Origin: Plantago ovata
Taxonomy: Eukaryota > Streptophyta > Magnoliopsida > Lamiales > Plantaginaceae
Assembly: GCA_028274465.1 (NCBI GenBank)
Contig: CM051457.1
Span: forward strand, 114,265,982-114,329,981
Direction of reading: 5' to 3'
Length of the DNA stretch: 64,000 nucleotides
The notes under the pieces are model-generated. The model saw nothing but the letters and a program-made list of their open reading frames with translations, searched no databases and had not been told where the DNA came from. Shown here piece by piece: positions 44,839-55,334 of this stretch. The first letter of the stretch is position 1. Each line of letters starts with the position of its first letter. A program made the position numbers and the translations under genes.

Positions 44839-46614
44839 CTAATAATAATCAATCTAATATATAAGATGTAAAAAATTATATGATTTTTTTTTTTTTATAA
44901 AATAACCACAATTCTTACCCATTTTTAATTTGCATTATACTTACAATATTTCTAAATTACAACTAAAAATACTTATAATACATACTCATTTTAATTTATC
45001 AATGAGTTATTTATTTTTATACTTATAATTTTTTTAAATATGACTACAAATACTTATAATACGAAACTATGGTGAAATTATCAACTATGATTAACCACTA
45101 GAATTTATCAACTTATATTTCGATTATAGTTATACATTTTCATTAACAACTAATTATAATTATGGTCGAATCATACTACAACTCAATTCTAGGTCTCCAT
45201 TCATCTGAAACAAAGTCTCAACACTCCAACTATCAATTCCTAAAAGAAAGTCTCAATTCCTAAAACAAATTATCAATTTTCAAAATACCCAATTCATCCC
45301 AAATCTATCAATTCACCAACCAAAACTTGTGCATCCCCCCTAATTTGAGCTACACAACATAATAGATACTAGTAGAATGCATACAATTCATTGAAATAGA
45401 AAAAAAACGAAGAATACCAACATTTAGACAAGTTAGGGTTCGAAGTTAATACCTTTGATTGCGGAAGAAATGGTGAAAGAATCACGCAATTGACTAGCTA
45501 CCCTTGTTCCTTGATGAAAGAGCTTCGAAATTCCTATAACCTTGCTTGAAATGGTGAAGAAATGAAGAAGATATGGGAGGAGAAAATCGCGCCGGTGAGG
45601 AGAAACAGGCGGCTGCTGCTGTTCTGTCTGTGTGTTATGTCTGAGACGCTAAGTCTCGACATATATGTGGACCAGCTAGCGACGGATGGCTCATCCGTCG
45701 CTAAAACAGCGACCGATGGTCCCATCAGTCGTTAACTAGCGTCTGATGACGTCATCGGTCGCTATATATCAAAATCCTTTTTTTTTTACTGGGTCAACGC
45801 CTAGCGACGGATAATTCATCGGTCGCTAAATAGCGACCGATAGACTTCATCGGTCGCAAAAAACAGCGACCGATGAGTCATCCGTCGCTATTTAGCAACG
45901 AATGAGTCATCCGTCGCTGAACCTCCACACCCTACGTACGCTTTATAGCGAACTGATTTTATCCGTCGCTAGGGTAGTTTATCCGTCGCTAAAAGATCGA
46001 TCGGTCGCTAAAATTAACAACCGATCGATCCGTCGCTAAAAGTGGTTGCTAAAAGTGAGATTTCTTGTAGTGTCTCAAAAACTTTCTGGTTTGACTTTTT
46101 TCGGTCAACAACTTTCAACTTTGACTCCTGATTAATCTTAAATTATAATGATAAAGTATGTAACAAAATTATATTCTAAAAATTTAGGTTCTATATTTTC
46201 ATAATACAATTTCGTTAAATCTTTTATCACTATTGTTTAATAGCAACTGAGAGTCAAAGATGAAAGCTGTTAACCGAAAAAAATCAAAGTAGAAATCTTC
46301 TGAGAGAACGGATGAAATATATAATATTAAAAATGTATAAATTACATTGGTACGAATTGATTATATATTTTATGGTACGGAGTAATATTGATTTTTGAAA
46401 TTGTACTACACCAGGAAGAAGAAGTATGGAGCATGAAATGATGATTATGAATCTACAAATGAAATGTGTGCATGCAATGTTGTGTGATTGACTGAAAAGA
46501 CCAGTGAGAGAGAGAAGTGACTGAGTGAGAGACAGACAGATAGATTGGATGTATGTCCCACGTGGGCGCTATAGCTAGCTAGTTCTATAATCGCCGTGTA
46601 TCATATCGTTAAAT

Positions 46615-47135
46615 GATGTTATGCTAGCTTCTCGTGTATCCGACTCGATTTGTTAAGATTCGAGTTGGGATCGATTGATAAGGTTTTTGATCCGACCTCA
46701 AATATAATCCGTTCGTTAGGTTCGAGATACTTTATATATATAAAGTATACTATAATTTACATTTTCAAATATATATATCGATTCATTTTGAATTGTTTAT
46801 ATTTGAATTTTATTAGACTTTCACAATTTTATCTTTTGACATGTTAAACTATACTAATATATGCAATATTAAATTCTTTTATTCTAACATCTTATTTCAC
46901 ATTTTCACATGTATTATTTGAAACATTTTATCATGAACTCAGCTTGAGCTCGTTCAGATTCGGCTCGAGATTTCTCGAGCCGAGCTCGAGTATAAATATT
47001 ATGGCTCGAGCTTGAGCCTTTTTATTTTTTTTGCTCATTTTCTTAACGTGTCTAGCCTAAACTCGGCTCGAATGTTATTCAAGCTCGAGCCGAACTCGAC
47101 GATACTCGGTTCGGCTCATTTAACATCACTAGTTA
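46615..47135. mobile_element. Possible hAT-like non-autonomous element, CTCGAG-rich
   Basis: 46930-47120 is full of GCTCGAGCCGAGCTCGAG-type palindromic words. The right end reversed reads TAGTGATGTTAAATGAGCCG, similar to common hAT termini. The left limit is a guess. No coding sequence. Confidence 0.35.
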
Positions 47136-47999
47136 CGGTTGAATCAATTTACCAATTCTAATCCTCTATAGTTGAACGATATGATTTATTTATCATTTTT
47201 AAAAATATGGTTAACATTATAGAGTATGTGTTTACAACTTAATCATACTTTATTATTTATTCATTTATTTTTTAACCAAAAAAAATTAACTCCTCGGTAT
47301 TTCAATTTTATTCTTCTATCACATCAAGATACTCCGCGTGCTACGTACAATATAACTCAACGTTATACTCATTTTCTTATTATATTCTTATTATATTGTT
47401 GCCAAAAACCAAACTATTAAATTCTAATGGAAGGAAAGGATCGAGTATTAATTAAAGTGTCATGTAGAGAATACATTGTATTATTGTTTAAAGATGTAAC
47501 AGTACGATACGAGTACAATACAATACGAGTCCGAGGGATAGTCACATATTAGTATATATATTACTCCATTAGTGTTAGTGTATGAATGTACATGTTCAAT
47601 TGCTTCACGCATTCAATCATTCTTTCTTTCATTCATTCTTTTTCCGGTTACCGTGGCTTTAAAGGTTACTAGTAGATCTTTCCGTCTCTTCGCCAACACT
47701 ACTGTTACATTACAATTTACTTGGGGATGCAACAACACTCACAGACAAGGGGTATAGTGTATGAGTGGAATTAAAATTGAAGCATAACTCAGTAAACAAG
47801 TTGTGATCTTCGATCGAACTCGATTGTTTATAAATTTTAATAATAATCAACGAACATGACATTAATTATTTATTAGCAGTATAAATTTTCAAAAAATAAA
47901 AAATAAAAAATAAAAAGAAATTCCAATGTTCTAATTTCTTCATCTCAGTATCATTTAAGGATAGTTTTTTACCGGAATTAACTCACAAGACGAAGTAAT
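47136..47999. other. AT-rich intergenic DNA
   Basis: No gene or defined repeat recognised. Confidence 0.45.
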
Positions 48000-48240
48000 T
48001 AAGTGCACTATTGTTAACTTTAGTTCGAGTATTGTTGAATTTGGCTCGAATTCGAATAGCACTCGAGCCGAGCCTAAGTCAAGAAAACGAGAAAAATTTA
48101 AGGTTCGAACTCGAGTAATAATACTTATACTCGAGCCTAAGTTAATAAAAAGAGCAAAGTTTAAGGTTCGAACTCGATTAATAATATTTATACTCGAGCG
48201 AAAGTTAATAAAATGAGGAAAAAAGGTTCGAACTTGCTCG
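48000..48240. repeat. Tandem 62-bp repeat with CTCGAG words
   Basis: Units start near 48076, 48138 and 48200 (AAGTTAATAAAA, TTTAAGGTTCGAACTCGA, TTATACTCGAGC). They are related in wording to 46930-47100 in the other orientation, so both may derive from one element family. Confidence 0.75.
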
Positions 48241-48394
48241 TGATAAACTTTAAAATAAAGTGAAAATATAAAATAAAATGTTAAAAATAAGGAATTTAAG
48301 GTGAAAGCTTTGGTAAAGAATCAAAGTTTAACAAAATTACATAAACAATTGGGTGTGTGTATTGATTAGTTGTATGTATGAACTCCGATATAAT

Positions 48395-48450
48395 TATTCC
48401 GAGCATTTTTTATGTTTTTTTAATAAAATTTTGGTGTTTCAAAAAAAAAA
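48395..48450 (+). mobile_element. LINE 3' tail remnant
   Basis: CGAGCAT, a T5 loop, ATG.., then TTAATAAAATTTTGGTGTTTC and an A run (48441-48452). Same design as the other LINE tails, with the right side of the stem decayed. Confidence 0.5.
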
Positions 48451-48974
48451 AATCATATAAACAATTCAAGATTGACTAATATAATTCATAATGTAGACTA
48501 TATTATGAAAGGTATGGAGAGAGTGAGAGACTAACCTTGTGTTGTGTTTGGTACTGGATTTTGGAGGTGGATTTTTGAGACTAACTTTGGTACTTCAAAA
48601 ATCAAAATTAAAAATCCACTTTCAAAATCAAGTACCAAACACAGGTAATGAACCTACAAATATTTACGGAGCCGAACATAAATTTACAGTGAAGTGAAAT
48701 AAAAAACTTTATCGATTAAGACGAACTCAAGACTTAAAAGAGTCCATTTGCTACTTAATAGCAACATGATCACACTTAAGACTTAACTCAACACCAAAAG
48801 CTCGATCTACAACTTCCCAGTTTGGTTCAATAATAAAATACTCGTAATACAATAAAATACTGGCTAGAAGAAAACGCATCCCACGGATAGCTACTGCCTA
48901 CTAGGCTAATAAAGAGAAAACCCGAAATAGCAACAAAGACATAAGCTTGTTGTCATACCGGACCCTTATCTCTC

Positions 48975-48983
48975 TATATATAT
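48975..48983 (+). promoter_or_regulatory. Possible TATA box of LBD gene 2
   Basis: CTATATATAT lies about 50 bp before the ATG at 49027. Position and sequence fit a plant TATA element, but no start site can be read from sequence. Confidence 0.4.
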
Positions 48984-49026
48984 CACCTCTCAAAATAAAT
49001 TGTACAAAACCTAGAAGTAAGAAGAA

Positions 49027-49876
49027 ATGGGTAATAGTGATGGTCATCATCAGCATCATGTTGGTCCGTGTGGCGCTTGCAAGTTTCTAAGAAGGAAATG
49101 TGTGAAGAGTACATGTGTTTTTGCACCTTACTTTGACTCCGACCAGGGCACATCTCACTTTGCGGCGGTGCACCGTGTCTTTGGCGCTAGCAACGCCACT
49201 AAGCTGCTTCTTCGTATCCCGCCGCACCGTCGTCTTGATGCCGTTGTCTCCCTTTGCTATGAGGCCCTTGCTAGGGCTAGGGATCCTGTCTATGGCTGTG
49301 TTGGTCACATTTTCTCCCTTCAACAACAGGTACTACTACATACTCTAATTAATTAGTTGCTTTTATACTAATCATTTTGAATATTTTGAAACATATAACT
49401 AGGAACTAGCGAGCTATATATACTTGATAGGTTAATTTTTTTAACTCTTGAATTGGCTATGAAAATGTCCAACATATATATAGTACCATCTATGTTAAGA
49501 ATAAAGATAGATTAATTTTACTCTTTAATTAGTTTGACTAGCTAGCGCAGTGCTAACTTTTAGTTCGATTTATCTTATCTTAGGTTTAAAGCTTCACTAT
49601 TTCGTTCAATAATTTTTATCTAATTGCTGAACATACAAAACTGAAAAATAGCTAGGAAGTATGATTTTCACCATATATTTTGCGTACACGCCATTAGTTT
49701 GTGGATGTGCAAGTTTACATTCGAGTTAAATATTGGAGCACTGTGTGAACCTCACTATTCGAGTACTCTCACTATATATCTTGGAAAGGGATATATAACA
49801 CTATATTAATAAAATTAAATAAAAATATTTTAATATATGATGAATTGATGATCGATAGATGTGCATGAACTATGAA

Positions 49877-49919
<43 letters not shown>

Positions 49920-51281
49920 CGAGCTAAGTAACGAGAGCTTGTAACCAAGTGGGGAATTAAGGTTGCTGGACATTGTTCCAAAAAAAAAAACTATGAAAGC
50001 TTTTAATGAGGGCAGGGGTATACAATTATTGGTTCAAGATTGACTTTTATGAATCATTTGGATGGCAGATTAAAAATATATTGTATAATTGGAGGGATAT
50101 GTATCACAAAGTCTTCATCTCATCCGGAGAGTAGATCATAAGAGTGAATTGTTTATTTTAGTGGAAGTAGAAACATTTTTGTTTTTTTTTCATTTTCAAA
50201 TTCAATGTTTTGAATTAAGTTTTAATTATAAATTTTATTCTTATATTGAATTTTTCCTAAATATATAGATGATGCAAAGAGGTGATAACTAGCTAGCTAG
50301 TATAAGAGCATGTGTGATATATGAAAATGTTATTTTAAATATAATAATATGTTAAAACTAATGTAATAATATAATTTTTATATATTATAAGATGGATTCT
50401 TTATTTTGGAATGAAAAACAACTCTTCTTCAAAGTTGGACGGCTCTGGTTCCTCTACGGTACCTTTCGATTTTCCGGATGTAAGTTTGATTTGATGAAAT
50501 ATATGATCTTTCATTCTGAAAAAAAAAGTTGGACTTATTAATTTGGGTAAAGAAAATAAAAAATAATCACCGGGGTGACCGGGTGACAATACAATACAAT
50601 CATTAACAAGTAACAACAGCACAATCAAATCTCTCTTTTTCAATCTGCAAAAATGCTTAGAATAAAACGTGTAATGCAAGCAACATAAACGTCATTTGGG
50701 CGCAAAACTATCTACTACTAGTGACTAGTGAGTACTATTACTGCCTCAGTATATATGTTTTGCAATTTTAATACTTCATTAATTTTGTTTTGCTTTTTCC
50801 AAACTCTAAATTAATCTTAAATCATATTAAAAAAATTTTACAAAAACGTTTATATTATGGAAGTCTTGATATCCTTCACAGTTCACATAAAGCGGACCAT
50901 AATAACTTATTTGTTTCCAATGTACGTATGCGATCGATGGAGTGCATGTAGGTGGTGAATTTGCAGGCGGAATTGGCATTCGTTCAAGCTCGTATATCTA
51001 CGCTCCAGGTTGCAGCTGCAGGAGGAGGAGCTCTAGCAGATAATTTCCAATCCTCCCTCATCTCCAATAACTCCTCCCAGATGCTGTGTTTTGGGGCTGC
51101 AGAAGAAGAAGGAAAAAATGTTAATGGTACCTCCATGGCTACTTACAGCTGCAACGATCATCATCATCATGAACTGATTGAAGAAGAAGAAGAAGAAGAA
51201 GGTGATGACCTCCACTCACTGCAGGCTCGGGAGTATGTTTCTACTTACTTTCCGGGAGTTAGATTCAGGACAGATCCATGA
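49027..51281 (+). CDS. LOB-domain (LBD) transcription factor, class I
   Basis: Two exons, 49027-49329 and 50952-51281, with GT..AG and phase kept, encode 210 residues. Like LBD gene 1 the junction follows QQQ, and the second exon opens [19 protein letters not shown]. The GAS block ([20 protein letters not shown]) and [17 protein letters not shown] are present. The cysteine motif reads [16 protein letters not shown], with four residues before the last Cys where the family has three. The zipper has Val and Ile at positions that are usually Leu. The C-terminus has a His run and an acidic stretch (seven Glu) before [10 protein letters not shown]. The intron (49330-50951) holds a retroposon. It is presumably a nuclear DNA-binding regulator; I cannot name the orthologue. 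Confidence 0.94.
49868..49999 (-). mobile_element. Small retroposon (SINE-like or processed RNA) in LBD gene 2 intron
   Basis: AACTATGAAAG at 49868-49878 and 49989-49999 is an 11-bp target duplication. Between them, in minus orientation, are about 60 bp (AACAATGTCCAGCAACCTTA, CACTTGGTTACAAGCTC) followed by a 41-base A tail (T run 49879-49919). The source RNA is not recognised. Confidence 0.8.
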
Positions 51282-51579
51282 TATATCCATCTATAGCTAC
51301 CCGCGGTTCTAATGTACGTTATCTTAGTACGTACTACTATCAACTGATCAGTTTCACCTAGACCTGGCTTATACGAGTAATTTGTAGTATATGTAACCTA
51401 GCCCAGCCCAGCTACTTAATTGTCTTTCTCATCAATAGTGATCGAGTTAATCAACTAGCTAGCTATCTTTTGTATGAAGAGGACTCATGAGTTAATCAAC
51501 TAGCTTTTGTATGAACCGCGTGCCCAGAGTACTAATGAGTTATGTCTATCTCATTGAGAACTTCATCCATTGAATCTGT

Positions 51580-52198
<619 letters not shown>

Positions 52199-52423
52199 TT
52201 ATACCTGGTTATACTGAAGAAGATTTTCGAAGAATGCCTGCCCTTCATTGTCTTGAATATCCTTCAAGGCCTGATCACATTGATGCACAAGAATATTTCT
52301 AAACAATGACATTATTGGGACAGAGATGTTGAATATTTGTTTGTTTGAACCGAGGATCTCTGCAAAAGTCCATTTGCTACCCCTCTCAAAGTCAAAATTC
52401 TGGTAGGTGAAGAGTTGAATCAA
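52199..52423 (-). other. Unidentified open frame, possible exon or gene fragment
   Basis: The minus-strand frame has protein-like composition (NFDFERGSKWTFAEILG, ISVPIMSLFRNILVHQCDQA, IQDNEGQAFFENLL) and ends at CAG followed by GTATAA, a plausible splice donor. I do not recognise the family. No neighbouring exon was found with confidence. Confidence 0.25.
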
Positions 52424-52992
52424 AGTGATATTAGAATGGATGCTTGGTAAATTGTTAGAAGAAACTAGCCAGGTACTGTATGATATATATATTGAGTCTA
52501 TATAAAATTAAGAATTTTGTAATTTTATCATGTGTTGTTTGGGAATGTAGATTGATTATATTATGGTATGAGTCAGTTGTTCAAAACACAGCTGAACCTT
52601 AACATGTCCATTTACAGAGAATTGGTGTATTGTCGTAGTAGAATTCATCCATCCTTTCACTGGCCTATTTAATCCCAGACTGTGAATCCGGGGGAACAAC
52701 ATACTGTAAGTCTGTAACAAATGTTGATCTATACTATTTCTGTGAGAGAACAGTTATATTGATGAAATGAGCAATTGTTAGCTTGTATTGGAGACAATTA
52801 CTGGATTTTTCACCTCCTGGATTTGTTTTTGACAACATAAAACCAAGTTATGTCCCAGGCAAAAGTAAGAAGATTTGCTGAAACAAATGGATGGGAAGTA
52901 TAGGGCTGGTCATGGGTTCGACACTCAGGCAGACCCATTTTATTTTCTTTTTTTGTATGGCCTGCTGTTGTAGTATCTGTGTGTAGGAAAAT
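52424..52992. other. Intergenic, no gene recognised
   Basis: 52895-52925 (GGGCTGGTCATGGGTTCGAC) resembles a pol III B box as in tRNA-derived SINEs, but the surrounding sequence does not fold as a tRNA. Confidence 0.35.
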
Positions 52993-53767
52993 TGTAACGA
53001 CCCGACCCACTAACGGGTTGAGACCCGGCCCAATAGGCCGGCGAGGTTAATCCTGGACAGCTCTCCGGGGTGATATGCTGGCCCCACAGACCAACACGGA
53101 TTCTAATCTGCGCACTTTATCCTCACTCGTGCGCGCACCGAGAACTTTCCAGTAGGTCACCCAACCTACAATTGTCCCAGAGCAAGCATGCTTAACTTTG
53201 AAGTTCTTTTAGGTGAATTCCCGAAAAGAAAGGTGGACCTTGATGGTATGAGTATCATTCTCAATCCCTTTAAGCTCTCTGAAATTTGGGGTGTTACAAT
53301 CACTCCCTCTTAAATTCTGCAACGTCCTCGTTGTGCCCTGTCCCAAGACCAACCATTCGTGGTGAATTCTAAAGGAGGCTCCCACCGCCCACACAGTGTA
53401 GCACTTTGCCCCGTATGACATTTAGCTCCTGCAGTTCCAGATAGTTCGGCTCTGATACCACTTGTAACGACGACTCGTCCCACTAACGGGCTGAGACCCG
53501 ACCCAACGGGCCGGTGAGGTTACTCTTGGACAGATCTCTGGGATAATATGCTGGCCCCACATACCAACGCAGGTTCTAATCCGCACACTTTTTCCTCACT
53601 CGTGCGCGCACCGGGAACTTCCCAGTAGGTCACCCATCCTAGAAGTGCCTAGAGCAAACACGCTTAACTCTGAAGTTCTTCTAGGTGAATTCCCGAAAAG
53701 AAAGATGCACCTTGGTATGAGTAGCGTTCTCAATCCCTTTAATCTCTCTGAAATTTGGGGTGTTACA
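52993..53767 (-). mobile_element. Cassandra-type TRIM retrotransposon with 5S-like LTRs
   Basis: LTRs of about 305 bp lie at 52993-53298 and 53463-53767 around a 164-bp non-coding interior. In sense (minus) the LTR starts TGTAACACCCCAAATTTCAG. Each LTR contains 5S rRNA-like promoter text: AAGTTAAGCATGCTTG (A box) and GGTTGGGTGACCTACTGG (C box), the hallmark of Cassandra. The primer site TGGTATCAGAG lies inside the right LTR (53461-53451) and a purine tract AAGAGGGAGTGAT lies before the left one. No protein is encoded. I found no matching 5-bp target duplication, so the ends may be altered. Confidence 0.93.
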
Positions 53768-55187
53768 TCTGATTTCCTAAATGGTAGAAATTATTTATAA
53801 ATTGCAAAAGTCCTTAGAATTTCATAATTTAAAAGATTAGCCCTAAACTTTTAAAACCGTCACACATGACAGAACTAAACTTTTCTTTATATAACTCAAT
53901 ATCCTAATTCTAATTTTTTATTGTTTCTTTGATTCATTTGAATTTGAATCACCCCAATAACATATCATCGACTCCAATATGTATTATAATAACCACAAGA
54001 ATATATTAAAAATATATAAAATATTAGTAATATTTGTCGAAGATTGTTAAAAAAAATTGAAAAAAAAACATTACAAAAGAAAAAAAACGAAGGGAAAGCG
54101 CCTGTATTATTGAATAGTAGCAAGCCAGCAGGATCCTTTTAAAAAGAACTAGTAGCATGCAACTGACCTGCAGTAGTAGCAACTATAATTTCATCGACAC
54201 TTAATCAACTAAGTACCTGTCAGTATGCCTTAGGCATGGGGTAATTTTGTAATTTTCCTGTTCTATGTTTGTTATTGCTAAGCGTAAGACATTTTGGCTG
54301 ACCCGATGTACTGGATCCTACTTTGGACGAGTCGGGTGTCAATTAATTCACAAGAGTAAGCAAGTACCTAGGCCCAATCTTTGACTCATGGCCCATTAAA
54401 TGATCTAAGCGTATTTAAACCCACAAACCCTAATTTTTTGTTCAGTACCGATGTTCATTAGTGAAAATAAAGCGGCGCGAGGGTCTCAAATATAGTTTTT
54501 TAGAGTTAATTGATTGTGTTAGGGTAATCACTGTATTGTTCAGATCTAAAGAGCGAGCTCTGAAAATTGTACGTGTGATACCGATAGCCATTCACTTTTG
54601 TGTTTGCTTACATATTTGGTAACGAATCGCACGTCTCATGCATCCTCGTGTGTCTTCCAACATTAATTGGACCGATTTTTCTGAGATATTCACTTTTCTT
54701 TTACATGTTCATGTTAGAATAAATTTGAACCATTTGTGATTTTTGTATGGAATGATTTTATGTACTATGAGCGCTTGTTTTGAGATTATAGGTACAACCA
54801 ATTACTGTATAATATAGTTTCATTTAAAGGTGTCGATTTTACTAAAGATCTTACTATCGAATCCAAAACAATCCTCATCGACATTTTGGATAGTATTTTG
54901 GGTAAATGTTTTTATATTTTTAAATTTTGGGTAATATGCGAATGTAAACGAGTAAACGGATTTGATCTTGACTTCTAATATGTTCTCAAAATAATTTAAT
55001 TTTATTTGAACCATATATATTGAGGTCATCCTGTAATATGTAATATAGAGGATGTCATTCTATTTACTCTTGGTTCTTAAATATTTTTAAGTTTATGTAA
55101 TTGTGTCTATTTTTTTAATTTGTATAAATTGATTGATTTTGTTCAGGTTCAAATATCCGATGTTATACCCATTTTCTCCAAACGCTA
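53768..55187. other. Intergenic, no gene seen
   Basis: AT-rich text with no recognisable domain or defined repeat. Confidence 0.5.
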
Positions 55188-55334
55188 AAAACTGAAAGAA
55201 TATGAATCGTTACTTTCTCATTCACTGAGAGGGTGTATAAATACAAGAGAGATTCACTATTCTAGGGCTCTATTTAGGCCAGATATACATTAACATATTT
55301 ATCAATATTACACAAGATATATACTACGTATATT

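Larger units (their letters stand above)
42250..46072 (-). mobile_element. CACTA (En/Spm) transposon, non-autonomous, 3.8 kb
   Basis: The element starts CACTACAACACAAAC and ends AGATTTCTTGTAGTG, flanked by the 3-bp target duplication TCT (42247-42249, 46073-46075). Both ends carry dense subterminal repeats of GCGACGGATNANTCATCC type (42275-42580 and 45670-46060). The only gene inside is a broken Transposase_24-type accessory protein on the minus strand. I see no DDE transposase (TNPD-type), so movement would need help from another copy. Confidence 0.95.
42235..46315. mobile_element. Stowaway-like MITE, split by the CACTA element
   Basis: The left remnant 42235-42249 (CTCCCTCCGTTCTCT) continues after the CACTA at 46073 with CTCAAAAACTTTCTG, TTTTTTCGGTCAACAACTTTC. 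The inverted right arm is at about 46250-46313 (AGCTGTTAACCGAAAAAAAT, GAGAGAACGGATGAAA), and TA flanks both ends. Without the insert the MITE would be about 255 bp. Confidence 0.8.

Noticed and set aside
52895-52925. Possible tRNA gene (GGTCATGGGTTCGAC)
   Set aside because: Only a B-box-like word is present; there is no A box at the right distance and no cloverleaf.
53590-53690. Functional 5S rRNA gene
   Set aside because: The 5S-like text lies within a repeated LTR and matches only the promoter part.
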